This document shows positions 43,837-53,433 of a stretch of DNA of 64,000 nucleotides, in pieces; within the stretch, counting starts at the first letter, position 1; each line of letters begins with the position of its first letter. The position numbers were made by a program, and so were the translations under genes. Below the pieces are notes generated by a model. It saw nothing but the letters and a program-made list of their open reading frames with translations. It ran no database searches and was not told the DNA's origin. The DNA is taken from the NCBI RefSeq assembly GCF_014649995.1, contig NZ_BMUC01000005.1:247817-311816 (forward strand), written 5' to 3'. This DNA is from Streptomyces griseoflavus (GTDB taxonomy: Bacteria > Actinomycetota > Actinomycetes > Streptomycetales > Streptomycetaceae).

Positions 43837-45228
43837 TCAGCCCGTCCGGTCCTTCGACGATCGGATCAGAACGGCGCCGTCCGCGGTTCCCTCCCCGGGT
43901 CCGGCGTCATCGGTGGAGAGCTCCTGGACCTCCTCCAGCGGAATGTCCAGGAGGGCGAGGCGGCGCCGGCCCAGGTGCAGGGTGAGCGCCAGGACGGCCA
44001 TGGCGGCGGCCAGGATCAGCACGGCCGACTCCACGCCCAGCGAGTCGGCGAGTACACCGGCCACCAGCGGTCCGGTCCACTGCACCGCCTGGAAGCCGAA
44101 CTGCCCGGTGGCGGCGACCCGTCCCAGGTACGCGTCCGGCACCAGCCGGACCTCGTAGGACTCGGTGACCACGTTCATCGGGATCATGCTCGTCATGCCG
44201 ACCATCATCACCAGGCCGATCTGCCAGGGCCGGGGCGCGACCGCGACCGCGGCGAAGGAGGCGGTGAACAGCCAGGCGGACAGCAGCAGTACGCGCCGGG
44301 CGCCGATCCGCCGCATCAGCCACGGACCCAGCACGGCTCCGATCACGCCGCCGGCCACCGCCAGCGAGGTCACCGCGCCGATGGTGGTCGGTCCGCCGCC
44401 CCGGTGCGTCACCATGACCACGAAGAGCAGGGTGAAGCCCTGCGCCACCGCGTTGAGCACGGCGCCCCAGGCGAGCGTGAACACCAGGTAGTCGCTGCGC
44501 CGGATCATGCGCAGCCCGTCCTTGACGTCCGCGGCCAGGCCCGGCCGGCGCTCCCCGTCGTCCTGCCGGTCCGGGCCCAGCGGGCGGCGGATGAGGAAGG
44601 AGCTGATGGTGATGAACAGGAACGATATGGCGTCGAACAGGAACGGCACCCAGCGCGCCATCGAGTACAGCAGGCCGCCCAGGGGGGCGCCGAGGAGCTG
44701 GGCCAGCATGTCGCGGCCCATGCCCTGCGCGGTGGCGTCGGCGATCCGCTCCTTCGGCACGAGCCGGCGCAGCACCGGTGACGTCACGCCGGACCGCAGT
44801 CCGGCCGCGAGTCCGCTGACCAGCGCCATCGCGTCGAGTCCCAGGACCGAGGGGTCGCCCCGGTACACCAGCCAGGCGACGACGCCCATGGACAGCGCCT
44901 CGACCAGTGCGGCCAGGCCCAGCAGGAGGCGCCGCGACACCCGGTCCGACAGGGCACCGCCGAGCACCAGCGTGGCGAGCCGGCCCAGCATGTGCAGCAC
45001 CGTGATGGTGCCCGCCTGGGCCGCCGACCCGGTCACGTGCAGCATGAGCAGGGGGAAGGCCAGTGTGGAGACGCTGTTGCCGAGCGCCGACAGGCCCTCG
45101 CCGGACCACCAGATGGCGTAGTCGCGATCGCGCCACAACGACGGCGGCTTCCCGCCCCGTTCGGTGTCCCCGCCGGCCTGCCCGGAGTCTTCGGTCTGTT
45201 CGGCGTCCTCGGGACGTGACCGCACCAT
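43837..45228 (-). CDS. MFS transporter
   Basis: This 463-residue transporter has about 12 hydrophobic segments, the cytoplasmic loop motif GGALSDRVSRRLLL and an N-terminal 40-residue hydrophilic extension (MVRSRPEDAEQTEDSGQAGG). The ATG at 45228 is chosen over the much longer open frame. Its place between the KAS III-like gene and the LuxR-type regulator suggests export of the cluster product or self-resistance. The 152-bp gap to 45380 is the likely promoter. Confidence 0.88.
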   Translation of the reverse strand: MVRSRPEDAEQTEDSGQAGGDTERGGKPPSLWRDRDYAIWWSGEGLSALGNSVSTLAFPLLMLHVTGSAAQAGTITVLHMLGRLATLVLGGALSDRVSRRLLLGLAALVEALSMGVVAWLVYRGDPSVLGLDAMALVSGLAAGLRSGVTSPVLRRLVPKERIADATAQGMGRDMLAQLLGAPLGGLLYSMARWVPFLFDAISFLFITISSFLIRRPLGPDRQDDGERRPGLAADVKDGLRMIRRSDYLVFTLAWGAVLNAVAQGFTLLFVVMVTHRGGGPTTIGAVTSLAVAGGVIGAVLGPWLMRRIGARRVLLLSAWLFTASFAAVAVAPRPWQIGLVMMVGMTSMIPMNVVTESYEVRLVPDAYLGRVAATGQFGFQAVQWTGPLVAGVLADSLGVESAVLILAAAMAVLALTLHLGRRRLALLDIPLEEVQELSTDDAGPGEGTADGAVLIRSSKDRTG

Positions 45229-45380
45229 CGTCGTCCGTTCCCCGTCCGTTCGCGCGTTCGCTGGTCCGGGCCGGTGCCGCGGATCTCCGACCTGCATGCT
45301 GGTCGAAGCGGCACCGGCCGGGCCAGGCAGCGCACCGGCAATTACGGGGGAGGAAATGTTGCCGCCGCCTCCGGCAGCCG

Positions 45381-46388
45381 TCAGATCCAGCCGCGTTTGG
45401 CCGCCTGGTACCCCGCCTCGAACCTGCTGGCCGCCTTCAGCCGTACGCACAGTTCGGCGACGATCCTGCGCACCGTGCGCAGCGAGACGCCCAGCCGCCG
45501 GCGGATCGCCTCGTCGTTGAGGCCGCGTGCCATCAGGCGCAGCAGTTCCTTCTCGCGGGGGCTGAGCCCGTGTTCGTCGAGGCCCGGCCCGCTGGAGCCG
45601 AGCGGTACCGCGTGCTCCCAGCACCGTTCGAACAGGGAGATCAGTGCCTCGACGACCCCCGGCACGGTGATCTGCACGACCTTGTGCCACGGGTCGCGCG
45701 GGTCGGTGGGCAGCAGCGCCAGGGAGCGGTCGACGAGGAGCAGGTGCACGGGCAGCGACGGAACGGTGCGCACCTGGCAGTCCGGTTCGGCCTCCCACAC
45801 GGCGCGCAGGGCGAGGCGGGTGTCACCGCGGATGCTGTCCGTGGTGACCGCCCGGTTCGCCACACCACGGGCCAGGACCTTCCGGTGGGTCTCCTGAGCG
45901 GGTTCCAGCCAGCTCGCCGAGGCGGGTCCGTCCGGCAGGAGGGCCAGCCACTCGGTGGCCGCGTCGCACGACAGCTCGTGCAGCCGGTCGGTGACGGCCG
46001 CCTGGCCGCTGACGTACTCGAAACCGGGCTCCCGGCCGCCGGGCCGCGCTTCGGCGTACCGGTCGATGAGGGTCGTGACGGCGGCCCGGTCCTCCTCGAA
46101 CTCCCGCAGCCGCTCCTCGATCCCGGACATCTGACGCAGCAACAGGGCTTTGAGGCCGAGGCGGGGATCCACCAGCTCGCCGAAATCCTCACCGGTCGGC
46201 CGCAGCAGGTCCAGTTCCGCCAGCCGCTCCAGCGCCGTGCGCACGTCCTCGGCCGGAACGCCCAGGTGGGCGGCGAGTTCGTCCGCTTCGCGGCATCGTC
46301 CCGTGATGAGCTGCATGTACACCCTTTGGGTGGTTCGATCCAGTCCTAACCTCTGCAGCATGGAGTCACAACCCCGCGTCCCCGTCAT
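45381..46388 (-). CDS. LuxR-type HTH regulator with N-terminal TrmB-like helix-turn-helix
   Basis: This 335-residue protein has an N-terminal winged helix (RCREADELAAHLGVPAEDV, TALERLAELDLL), a central sensor-like domain and a C-terminal LuxR helix-turn-helix (LSPREKELLRLMARGLNDEAIRRRLGVSLRTVRRIVAEL). There is no receiver domain. ATG 46388 has GAGGAG 8 nt upstream; the downstream ATG at 46361 (MLQRLGLD) has a weaker site. It is divergent from the PPTase gene and probably activates the NRPS cluster. Confidence 0.85.
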   Translation of the reverse strand: MTGTRGCDSMLQRLGLDRTTQRVYMQLITGRCREADELAAHLGVPAEDVRTALERLAELDLLRPTGEDFGELVDPRLGLKALLLRQMSGIEERLREFEEDRAAVTTLIDRYAEARPGGREPGFEYVSGQAAVTDRLHELSCDAATEWLALLPDGPASASWLEPAQETHRKVLARGVANRAVTTDSIRGDTRLALRAVWEAEPDCQVRTVPSLPVHLLLVDRSLALLPTDPRDPWHKVVQITVPGVVEALISLFERCWEHAVPLGSSGPGLDEHGLSPREKELLRLMARGLNDEAIRRRLGVSLRTVRRIVAELCVRLKAASRFEAGYQAAKRGWI

Positions 46389-46495
46389 CCGCCAACTCCT
46401 CGGCCGCCGACCGTCTCTACACGTCGTTCGCATACGTGAGGGAGTATCTTCGGCGCCGACCGTATCAACCGACGATCTTTCCTGCGGGGGACGTG

Positions 46496-47200
46496 GTGCT
46501 CGATCACTTGGTTCCCGAAGGCGTCGAGCTGTGCGAGGCGTACGGCGACACGGCGCCCGGTGAGGCGGCAGCCTGCCTGTTTCCCTCCGAACGGGCCGTG
46601 GTGCGGGACGTGTCGGAGGAGCGCAGGCGTGAGTTCGCCACGGTGCGGGGCTGTGCGCGCACGGCGCTGGCCCGGCTGGGCATCCCACCGGAACCACTGG
46701 TTCCGGATGTGTCGGGTGCTCCGCGGTGGCCCCGGGGCACGGTCGGCAGCCTGACCCACTGCCCCGGCTACCGGGCGGCCGTCGTGGCCCCGGCCAGGGA
46801 GTACGTCTCCCTCGGGGTCGACGCCGAACCGGCCGAACCGCTTCCCGCCGTCGTCGCCGCGCGACTCCTGCCGGACGCCGAACGGCGGTCGGCGGACGCT
46901 CTGCGCGCGGCCCTCGGAGTGCCGGCGGACCGGCTGGCGTTCTGCGCCAAGGAGGCGTCGTACAAGGCGTTCTCCCCCTGGCTGGGCCGCCGTCACGGCA
47001 TCCGCGACTTCGCGGTGCGCCTGGCCGGAGATGGCTCGTTCCGGGGTACGGTGCCCGGGCGCCGGCACCGGTTCGAGGGGCGGTGGGCGGTGCGTTCCGG
47101 TTACCTGGTGGCCGTGGTCTGCCTGACCGCCGCGGATTGGTCCGGACCGATGACGGCGGGTTTTCCGCCGGGCAGTGGGTGGCAGCAAGCGGTCATGTGA
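46496..47200 (+). CDS. 4'-phosphopantetheinyl transferase (Sfp/EntD type)
   Basis: This enzyme of about 234 residues transfers the phosphopantetheine arm of CoA to carrier proteins. The motifs GVDAEPAEPL (first metal-binding Asp) and FCAKEASYKAFSPW (F/W-x-x-K-E-x-x-x-K) are complete. GTG 46496 follows GGGGGAC and gives a normal Sfp N-terminus (LDHLVPEGVELCEAYGD); an in-frame GTG at 46436 would add 20 residues without a good site. It should activate the ACPs and the NRPS T domains of this cluster. Confidence 0.9.
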   Translation: MLDHLVPEGVELCEAYGDTAPGEAAACLFPSERAVVRDVSEERRREFATVRGCARTALARLGIPPEPLVPDVSGAPRWPRGTVGSLTHCPGYRAAVVAPAREYVSLGVDAEPAEPLPAVVAARLLPDAERRSADALRAALGVPADRLAFCAKEASYKAFSPWLGRRHGIRDFAVRLAGDGSFRGTVPGRRHRFEGRWAVRSGYLVAVVCLTAADWSGPMTAGFPPGSGWQQAVM

Positions 47201-47435
47201 CGCTTTCCTGCCGAGAGGGGAACTCCCGCTCGTTCTTTTGGTCGAGTAGGGTCCGTTCTTGGCCAAAACAAATAAGTGTCGCAGTTGACATTGTGGGGAT
47301 CGGCTCAATCGTTCCGAGCCGGCCCACCGGCCGAAGAGGGGCGCAGCCTGCCGCTGTACGAGATGTCCACGGGGACGGACACGGGGATGGACGCGGGAGG
47401 TCGCGCAAGTGTGATTTCCAAGGGGGATTCTGTCA

Positions 47436-48818
47436 ATGGTGATTCACGCCGAATTTTTCTCCTTCGGCAGAATGGACGTACATCAGCTACGTGAATTCCT
47501 GGTTAACCAGCGCCGGGTTTCCGGCTGGACGCAGGAAGAGCTCGCGGAGCGTTCCGGGGTCAGCGTCCGCACGATCAGGAACCTGGAGACCGGCTCCAAC
47601 ACCAACCCCCGCCGGAGCTCCGTCGAACTGCTGCTCAACGCCCTCGGCGGCGCCCCTGCCGCGCCCGCCGGCCCGACCGTCTGGTACTCCGGGGACAGCT
47701 CGCTCGTCCCCACCCAGCGGACCCGGCCCGAGCACGACCGGACGCAACCCGTGCCGTGGCACGGACCACGGCCCCTCGGCGATCCGATGGTGGGCCGCGA
47801 GACCGACATGCGGCACATCCTGGCCTCCGCGCAGCGCAGCCGGCTGATGGTCCTCACCGGACCCGGAGGCGTCGGCAAGACCCGGCTCGCGCTCGCGGCG
47901 GCGTACCGGCTGCGTCCGCTCTTCCCGGACGGCGTCGCGGTGGCCGAACTGCGCGACTGCCCGCCGGAACACCTCGAGCCGGTGCGCAGCCGCGCCGAAC
48001 TGGACCGTCTCACCGAGGGACTGACCGGCGACCTCGGCGGCACCGGGCGGCGGCTGCTCGTCCTGGACGGCGCCGAACGCGTCGTCCGGCAGACCGCCCG
48101 CCTCGCCCGCCGGCTCCTCGACGAGCACCCCGGGCTGCATCTGCTCGTCACCTCGCGCCGGGCCCTGGCCGCCGGGGCCGCCGAGGGCTGGGAGGTCGAG
48201 CCGCTGCGGGTGGACGGCCCCGAGGACGGCGACGCCGGAGTGCCGAGCGCGGTGGAACTGCTGCTGCGCCGGGTCCGCTCCAGCCTTCCGACGCTGGACC
48301 TCGCCCCGCACATGCCGCAGGTCACCGCGCTGTGCCGCCTGCTGGACGGCATGCCGCTGGCCATCGAGATCGCCGCGCAGCGGCTGCGGTCCCTGCCGCT
48401 CAGCTCGCTGCTGCGGGAGGAGAACCTGTTCCACCTGCTCGACCAGGTCGACGCGGGTGCGCTGAGCGCGCACCGCACCCTGTCCGACAGTGTTCGCTGG
48501 AGCTACGACCTGCTGCCCGCGCCCCACCGGGAGCTGCTGCACGACCTGGTCGCGCTGCCGGACCCGTTCTCGCTGGACGACGTCCTCGCCGGCCACCAGG
48601 GCTCCACCGGTTCGGCGCCCCAGCTGTCCCACCGGCTGGCCGAACTCGTCGACGCGTCGCTGGTCCAGACGCTGCGTCAGGGGCAGTACCAGTACCGGGT
48701 GCACGCCCTCGTCCGGCACGTGGTGGAACGCGCGCGGCAGCAGTCCGTCGCCCCGTGCGGATCCGACGTGGACGAGTACCGGGCCCGTGCCGTCTCCGCG
48801 GCGCACTCCGCCGCCTGA
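47436..48818 (+). CDS. XRE-family HTH and NB-ARC-like ATPase regulator
   Basis: This 460-residue protein starts with an XRE helix-turn-helix (LREFLVNQRRVSGWTQEELAERSGVSVRTIRNLETG), followed by an NTPase of the AfsR/NB-ARC type with Walker A GPGGVGKTRL near 140 and GMPLAIEIAA in the ARC2 part. There is no TPR. Residues about 440-460 end in a short Ala-rich tail. ATG 47436 has AAGGGGG upstream. The 235-bp gap before it is relatively AT-rich and contains TTGACA at 47285. It may regulate the NRPS cluster. Confidence 0.82.
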   Translation: MVIHAEFFSFGRMDVHQLREFLVNQRRVSGWTQEELAERSGVSVRTIRNLETGSNTNPRRSSVELLLNALGGAPAAPAGPTVWYSGDSSLVPTQRTRPEHDRTQPVPWHGPRPLGDPMVGRETDMRHILASAQRSRLMVLTGPGGVGKTRLALAAAYRLRPLFPDGVAVAELRDCPPEHLEPVRSRAELDRLTEGLTGDLGGTGRRLLVLDGAERVVRQTARLARRLLDEHPGLHLLVTSRRALAAGAAEGWEVEPLRVDGPEDGDAGVPSAVELLLRRVRSSLPTLDLAPHMPQVTALCRLLDGMPLAIEIAAQRLRSLPLSSLLREENLFHLLDQVDAGALSAHRTLSDSVRWSYDLLPAPHRELLHDLVALPDPFSLDDVLAGHQGSTGSAPQLSHRLAELVDASLVQTLRQGQYQYRVHALVRHVVERARQQSVAPCGSDVDEYRARAVSAAHSAA

Positions 48819-48836
48819 CGTCCCGTCCGCAAAGCG

Positions 48837-48858
48837 CCCGGCCCCGCCCGGGGCCGGG
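48837..48858. terminator. Terminator hairpin after the XRE/NB-ARC gene
   Basis: CCCGGCCCC (48837-48845) and GGGGCCGGG (48850-48858) form a 9-bp stem with a 4-nt loop, 19 nt after the stop. The rest of the 322-bp convergent gap to 49140 holds a 13-bp direct repeat GTGGGTTCCCGTG at about 48867 and 48987, and no gene. Confidence 0.6.
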
Positions 48859-49140
48859 CCCTTGGGGTGGGTTCCCGTGTGGAAGCGGGGCCGAGCGCTC
48901 CGCACCGTTTCGGGACGGGCGGACGGCCGACGGTGGGTCACAAGTGGCCCGCCCGCTGTGATCCCGGTGACCGGGGTGCCCGTGGTGTGGGTTCCCGTGC
49001 CGGAGTGGGCGGGCTGCTCCGGGCCGTTCCCGAGGTGGGGCGGGGCGGAGCGACGGCCGCCCGGTGCGGGGGCACCCGGACGGGGTGCCCCCGGCGCGGG
49101 CGCCGCGTCCGGGTGGCCGGTTTCGTCCCGGCGCTCCGGG

Positions 49141-50883
49141 TCAGGCCGTGCGGCAGGCCGCCCGGATCGCCCGGAGCGAGAAGTGCTCGGGGCCGTCCAG
49201 GCACGCGAGCATCAGCTCCTCCACCGGCTCCAGCAGGTCCCCGTCCGGCTCCGTGGCGTGACCCAGGCGGGACAGCAGCCGCTGGAGCACCAGCACCAGC
49301 CAGGCGGTGCCGGCCGGCGCGGTGCGCTCCTGCTCGAACGAGTACAGCCAGGTGTACAGGCAGGAGGCCGCCGCGTGGTACAGGCAGTGCTCGGCGGCGG
49401 CGTCCTGCGCCTCGGCCGTGGTCGCGTCCAGGGTGCCCGCGGCGATCCGGGCGTAGAACCCGCCCCGCAGCAGGGAGAGCCGGTCCAGGACCTTGGTGAG
49501 GGCGCCCGCCTCGGCCGGTGGCAGTTCCCGCCCGGCGATCAGCCGTGCCCGCTCCACCGCCGGTTCCCAGCCGCGCGTGATCTCGTCCTCGGCGGCGTTG
49601 GTCAGCCGCAGCGCGCGTCCCGAGGGCTGCCAGACGGGAGCCTCACGGGCATCGTCGAACAGGTCCCGCAGCACGGTGTTCCCCTCGCGTGCCGGACGGT
49701 CCGCGATCCGCGCCACCGTCGGCAACTGCGCGGCGATGCCGTGCAGGTTGACGTGCGTGGTGCCCTCGAAGATGCTCGCGATCGCGTGGTCGCGCTGGAG
49801 CTTCTGGAAGACGCCCGAGGCGACCTCCTCGCGCAGATAGCTCCGCGCGCCCAGTACCCGCCCGGCCTCCGCCACGACCTCCTCGGCGAGGGTCGGCACC
49901 AGGTACTTCACCACCGACGACCACAGGCTCAGCCGGGAGGGCGCCACCGACAGCGAACGCGTCACCGGCAGCGCGGTGCACTCGGCGATCAGCAGGTCCA
50001 GGTGGGCGCGGACCAGATGCCGGCGGATCACGGGGATCCGGTAGATCGCCTCGCCGTACAGCTCCCGCTCGCGGGCGTAGCGCAGCGTGATCCGCAGCAC
50101 CGAGTCCATCGTGCCCACCGACAGCGCGCCGATCGCCGTCCGCGTGATCTGGAGCACCTGGAGGATCCCGGCCAGGCCGCCGCCCGGACGGCCGAGCAGA
50201 CTGCCGCCCGGAACGGGTGTGCCGTCGAAGGAGATGCCGCTGAGGTCGTGGCCCCGCAGCCCGACCGTGCGGACGAAGGGACGGTTGTCCCAGCTGCCCT
50301 CCGGGAGCTGCGACTTGTCGAGCAGCATCAGCGACGAGCCGGTGCCCTCGACGTTCGCGTACACGGTGACGAAGCGGCCGCGGGTCGCGTTGCCCACCGG
50401 CCACTTGTCTCCCGTGAGGAGGTAGCCGTCACCGTCGGGCACCGCGACCGTCTCGTTGGTGCCCAGGTCGCTGCCGTGGTCGGGCTCGGAGACGGCGAAG
50501 CACGCCAGGTCCCCGTCGAGCAGGCCCCGCGCGACCCGCTCACGCTGCTCCTCGTCGCCCCACAGCCACACCGGGTTGACGCCGAGCAGCGCCGAGCCGA
50601 ACATCACCGACACGGTGAGGTTGCGCCGGGCCAGCACCCGGGTCAGCAGGAACAGCTGTTCCAGATTGCGCAGCCCGCCGCCGAACGCCTCCGGCACCAG
50701 GTACCGGGCGAAGCCCCAGGAGCGCAGGAGGTCCACGGCCCCCGGCGGCAGCGCGTCGCGCTCCTCGTACGCCACGATCTCCGCGAAGCTGAACGGGCCG
50801 CTCTCCGCGCCGGGATCGCCCAGGACCCGGTCCAGGTCCGCGGCGAGCGCGTGGGACGGCCGGTCGACGTCCTGACCGGTCAT
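49141..50883 (-). CDS. Acyl-CoA/acyl-ACP dehydrogenase
   Basis: This 580-residue flavoenzyme is longer than catabolic acyl-CoA dehydrogenases (about 380), like the acyl-ACP dehydrogenases of lipopeptide clusters such as enduracidin and ramoplanin. Motifs are FAVSEPDHGSDLG, TGDKWPVGNATRGRFV and IFEGTTHVNLHG, in the usual catalytic-base region. The last 200 residues are a helical extension. The ATG overlaps the ACP stop (ATGA). It probably introduces a double bond into an acyl group bound to the adjacent ACP. Confidence 0.85.
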   Translation of the reverse strand: MTGQDVDRPSHALAADLDRVLGDPGAESGPFSFAEIVAYEERDALPPGAVDLLRSWGFARYLVPEAFGGGLRNLEQLFLLTRVLARRNLTVSVMFGSALLGVNPVWLWGDEEQRERVARGLLDGDLACFAVSEPDHGSDLGTNETVAVPDGDGYLLTGDKWPVGNATRGRFVTVYANVEGTGSSLMLLDKSQLPEGSWDNRPFVRTVGLRGHDLSGISFDGTPVPGGSLLGRPGGGLAGILQVLQITRTAIGALSVGTMDSVLRITLRYARERELYGEAIYRIPVIRRHLVRAHLDLLIAECTALPVTRSLSVAPSRLSLWSSVVKYLVPTLAEEVVAEAGRVLGARSYLREEVASGVFQKLQRDHAIASIFEGTTHVNLHGIAAQLPTVARIADRPAREGNTVLRDLFDDAREAPVWQPSGRALRLTNAAEDEITRGWEPAVERARLIAGRELPPAEAGALTKVLDRLSLLRGGFYARIAAGTLDATTAEAQDAAAEHCLYHAAASCLYTWLYSFEQERTAPAGTAWLVLVLQRLLSRLGHATEPDGDLLEPVEELMLACLDGPEHFSLRAIRAACRTA

Positions 50884-51224
50884 GCCGTGGGGCCGCCGAT
50901 GTCGTAACGGGCGAGGAGCAGTTCGACCTCGTCGTCGGTGGGCAGCGTGGCGTGGCCCGCCGTCACCTCGGAGACGACGAAGTCGACGACGTCGCCGACC
51001 CGCTCCAGCTTCATCGCCTCCTCGGGGGTCAGCGACCGCAGACCGTACAGGTCCTCCAGGTTGTAGCCGAGTTCGGCGAGGACCAGCGAGTGGAAGCCCA
51101 GGTCGCCGATCAGGTGGTGTTCCGCGGTGACCTCGGGGAGCTTGCGCGGGGCGATCAGCCGGGCCATCCCGAGCACCACGGGGGCCACGGCCTCGGTGGC
51201 GGTTGCGGCAGGGGTGTGAGTCAT
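50880..51224 (-). CDS. Acyl carrier protein (second ACP)
   Basis: This 114-residue carrier protein has a phosphopantetheine site with an unusual context, GDLGFHSLVLAELG, where DSL is replaced by HSL. Helix III region LTPEEAMKLERVGDVVDF and an acidic C-terminus follow. It is transcribed ahead of, and overlaps, the acyl-ACP dehydrogenase gene, which suggests the acyl group is modified on it. It is divergent from the thioesterase gene across 153 bp, which holds their promoters. Confidence 0.87.
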   Translation of the reverse strand: MTHTPAATATEAVAPVVLGMARLIAPRKLPEVTAEHHLIGDLGFHSLVLAELGYNLEDLYGLRSLTPEEAMKLERVGDVVDFVVSEVTAGHATLPTDDEVELLLARYDIGGPTA

Positions 51225-51377
51225 GGCGCCGACGCTAGGACGCGGTAGTGCCCCACCCCAGGTAACGGCCCCGGCAGGCTCTCGGCAACTCCCCTGGCAC
51301 CGGACGGCGTTGCTACCGCGCAAACTGCCGCCGTTCTGCCTGTCCGGCCCGCGCCGGCGGCGGTAAGGCTGGTCCGC

Positions 51378-52184
51378 ATGAGCACACTTGACCCCGTGGA
51401 GCCGGCGGCGCCGTGGATCGCCGGGCGGCACGCCGCCGGACGGCCCCGCCTCCGGCTGTTCTGCCTGCCGCCCGCCGGAGGCAGCGCGGCCTCCTTCGCC
51501 GTCTGGCGTCCCCACCTGCCGCGGGGCGTCGAACTCGCCCCGGTGGAGCTGCCGGGCCGCGGCTCCCGCATCGACGAACCGGTGCCGTACGCCCTGGAGC
51601 CGCTGGTGGACGCCCTCCTGGACGGGCTGCGCGGTGAACTCGATCTGCCGTACGCGCTGTTCGGGCACAGCTTCGGCGCCGTCGTCGCCTACGAGCTGAC
51701 GCGGCGCATCGAGAGCGTGGGCGGCCTGCCCGCCCCGGCCGCGCTGGTGGTGTCCGCCCACCGTGCCCCGCACCTGCCGCTCGGCCGGAAGCTGCTCACC
51801 GGAAGCAGCGACCGGGAGCTGGCCGCCTGGCTGCACCGGCACGGGGGGCTGCCCGGGGAACTGCTGGAGTACCCCGATTTCCTGAGCGACCTGCTGCGCG
51901 CGGTGCGGGCCGATCTGGAGATCGCCGAACGCTACCTCCTGCCCGGCCCGGCCCCGGTGCGCTGCCCGCTCGCCGTCCTGGCCGGGGCGGACGACGACGT
52001 CGCCGCCCCGGACGTGGTCGAACCGTGGGCCGGGTACGGCACGCCGCCGCCCCGGATGCGCCTGGTCCCCGGCGGGCACTCCTACCCGCGCACGCATCCG
52101 GAGGCGACGCTGACGGCCGTGACCGGGGAACTGCGCCGTCTCGGCCTACAGGGTCTCGGGGCGGAGGGTGACCGGCAGGGCTGA
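51378..52184 (+). CDS. Type II thioesterase
   Basis: This 268-residue alpha/beta hydrolase has LFCLPPAGGSAASF, the nucleophile GHSFGAVVAYEL (Ser near residue 98), LAGADDDVAAPD with the Asp and GGHSYP with the His. It is a hydrolytic editor that removes wrong or stalled acyl groups from T domains. Its 3' end overlaps the convergent P450 gene by 39 bp. It is the only gene of the NRPS tailoring group on the plus strand here. Confidence 0.92.
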   Translation: MSTLDPVEPAAPWIAGRHAAGRPRLRLFCLPPAGGSAASFAVWRPHLPRGVELAPVELPGRGSRIDEPVPYALEPLVDALLDGLRGELDLPYALFGHSFGAVVAYELTRRIESVGGLPAPAALVVSAHRAPHLPLGRKLLTGSSDRELAAWLHRHGGLPGELLEYPDFLSDLLRAVRADLEIAERYLLPGPAPVRCPLAVLAGADDDVAAPDVVEPWAGYGTPPPRMRLVPGGHSYPRTHPEATLTAVTGELRRLGLQGLGAEGDRQG

Positions 52185-53384
52185 CAGTCCGCTGAGGAAG
52201 TTGGAGTACACGTACTCCGGCTCCCCGGCGGGCTCCGCCTCGGCCACCAGGTCCCGCAGGCTCTCCAGCAGGGCCGACAGTTCCGCGCGGGCGAGGAACG
52301 CGCCCAGGCAGAAGTGCGGCCCGTACGCGAAGGACAGGTGCTTGTTGGGGGAGCGGGTCAGGTCGAAGACGTCCGGCCGGTCGAAGACCCGCTCGTCCCG
52401 GTTGGCCGAGGCCATCCAGACGGTGACGATGTCACCCTCCTCGACGAACTGGTCGCCCAGCAGCACGTCCTGCGTGGCGGTGCGGCCGCTGTGCAGTGCC
52501 GGGGTGGTCCAGCGCAGCACCTCCTCCACCGCCGACGAGGTGTCCGCGGCGCCGGACTTCAGCGCCCGCCACTGGTCCGGCCGCTCCATCAGCGCGTGCA
52601 CGGCCCCCACCATGGCGAAGCGGGTCGTCTCGTGACCGCCCATGATGATGCTGTAGCAGTTGAAGACGATCTCCTCGTGCGTCAGCGGACGCCCGTCGAT
52701 CTCCCGGTTGACCAGCAGGCCGACCACGTCGTCGTAGGGCTTCTTGCGCCGCTCGGCGGCCAGCTCGGAGAAGTACAGCAGCAGGCCGTTGCGCGAGGAC
52801 CAGGTGGCCTCCTCGTCGGGCACGCCGTCCGCGGAGGACAGCGCCGACGACGTCAGGGAGATGATGTGCCCCCGGTCGGAGGCCGGTACGCCCAGCAGGT
52901 CGCAGATCGCGGCCAGCGGGATGTGCGCGGCGACGTCGGCGGCGAAGTCCGCCGTGCCCCGCTCGACGGCCTCCGCGACCAGCCGGCGGGTGCCGCGCCG
53001 CACGCTGTCCACGACCACCTCCAGGGACCGCGGGGAGAACGGCTTGAGCAGCGCGCTGCGCAGCCCCCGGTGGGGGCGCCCGTCGGTGACGGCCAGCATC
53101 TTCCCGGCAGCGGAGTCGCCGCCCGCCAGCAGCGTGTCCAGCACGTTGCCCCGCTCGGAGGTGAACGTCACGCTGTCGCCCAGCACCGCGGACGCGTCGG
53201 AGTGGCCGCTCACCACCCAGAACCCCGGGCCGTGCGCGCCCTCCGGCTGCCAGTGCACCGGCTCCTCGGCGCGCAGGCGGCGCCACAGCGGGCCCAGGTC
53301 GTGGCGGGCGTGCAGCAGCGGATCGGCGAGGTCCACCCCGTCGAGCGCGGGCGGGTCGAGCACGGGCCGGGTCTTCATGGTCAT
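52146..53384 (-). CDS. Cytochrome P450
   Basis: This 412-residue P450 has the oxygen-binding GGHETTR in helix I, ExxR in EEVLRW and the heme-binding loop FAYGPHFCLGAFLARAE with the Cys ligand near residue 357. It is of the bacterial class I type, needing separate ferredoxin, which is not in the window. It follows the SDR gene by 49 bp and probably oxidises a T-domain-bound amino acid or the peptide. Confidence 0.92.
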   Translation of the reverse strand: MTMKTRPVLDPPALDGVDLADPLLHARHDLGPLWRRLRAEEPVHWQPEGAHGPGFWVVSGHSDASAVLGDSVTFTSERGNVLDTLLAGGDSAAGKMLAVTDGRPHRGLRSALLKPFSPRSLEVVVDSVRRGTRRLVAEAVERGTADFAADVAAHIPLAAICDLLGVPASDRGHIISLTSSALSSADGVPDEEATWSSRNGLLLYFSELAAERRKKPYDDVVGLLVNREIDGRPLTHEEIVFNCYSIIMGGHETTRFAMVGAVHALMERPDQWRALKSGAADTSSAVEEVLRWTTPALHSGRTATQDVLLGDQFVEEGDIVTVWMASANRDERVFDRPDVFDLTRSPNKHLSFAYGPHFCLGAFLARAELSALLESLRDLVAEAEPAGEPEYVYSNFLSGLSALPVTLRPETL

Positions 53385-53433
53385 CTTCCTGGGTCCCTCG
53401 GGCTCGGTCGGTCGGCTTCCCGGCGGCGCCGGG

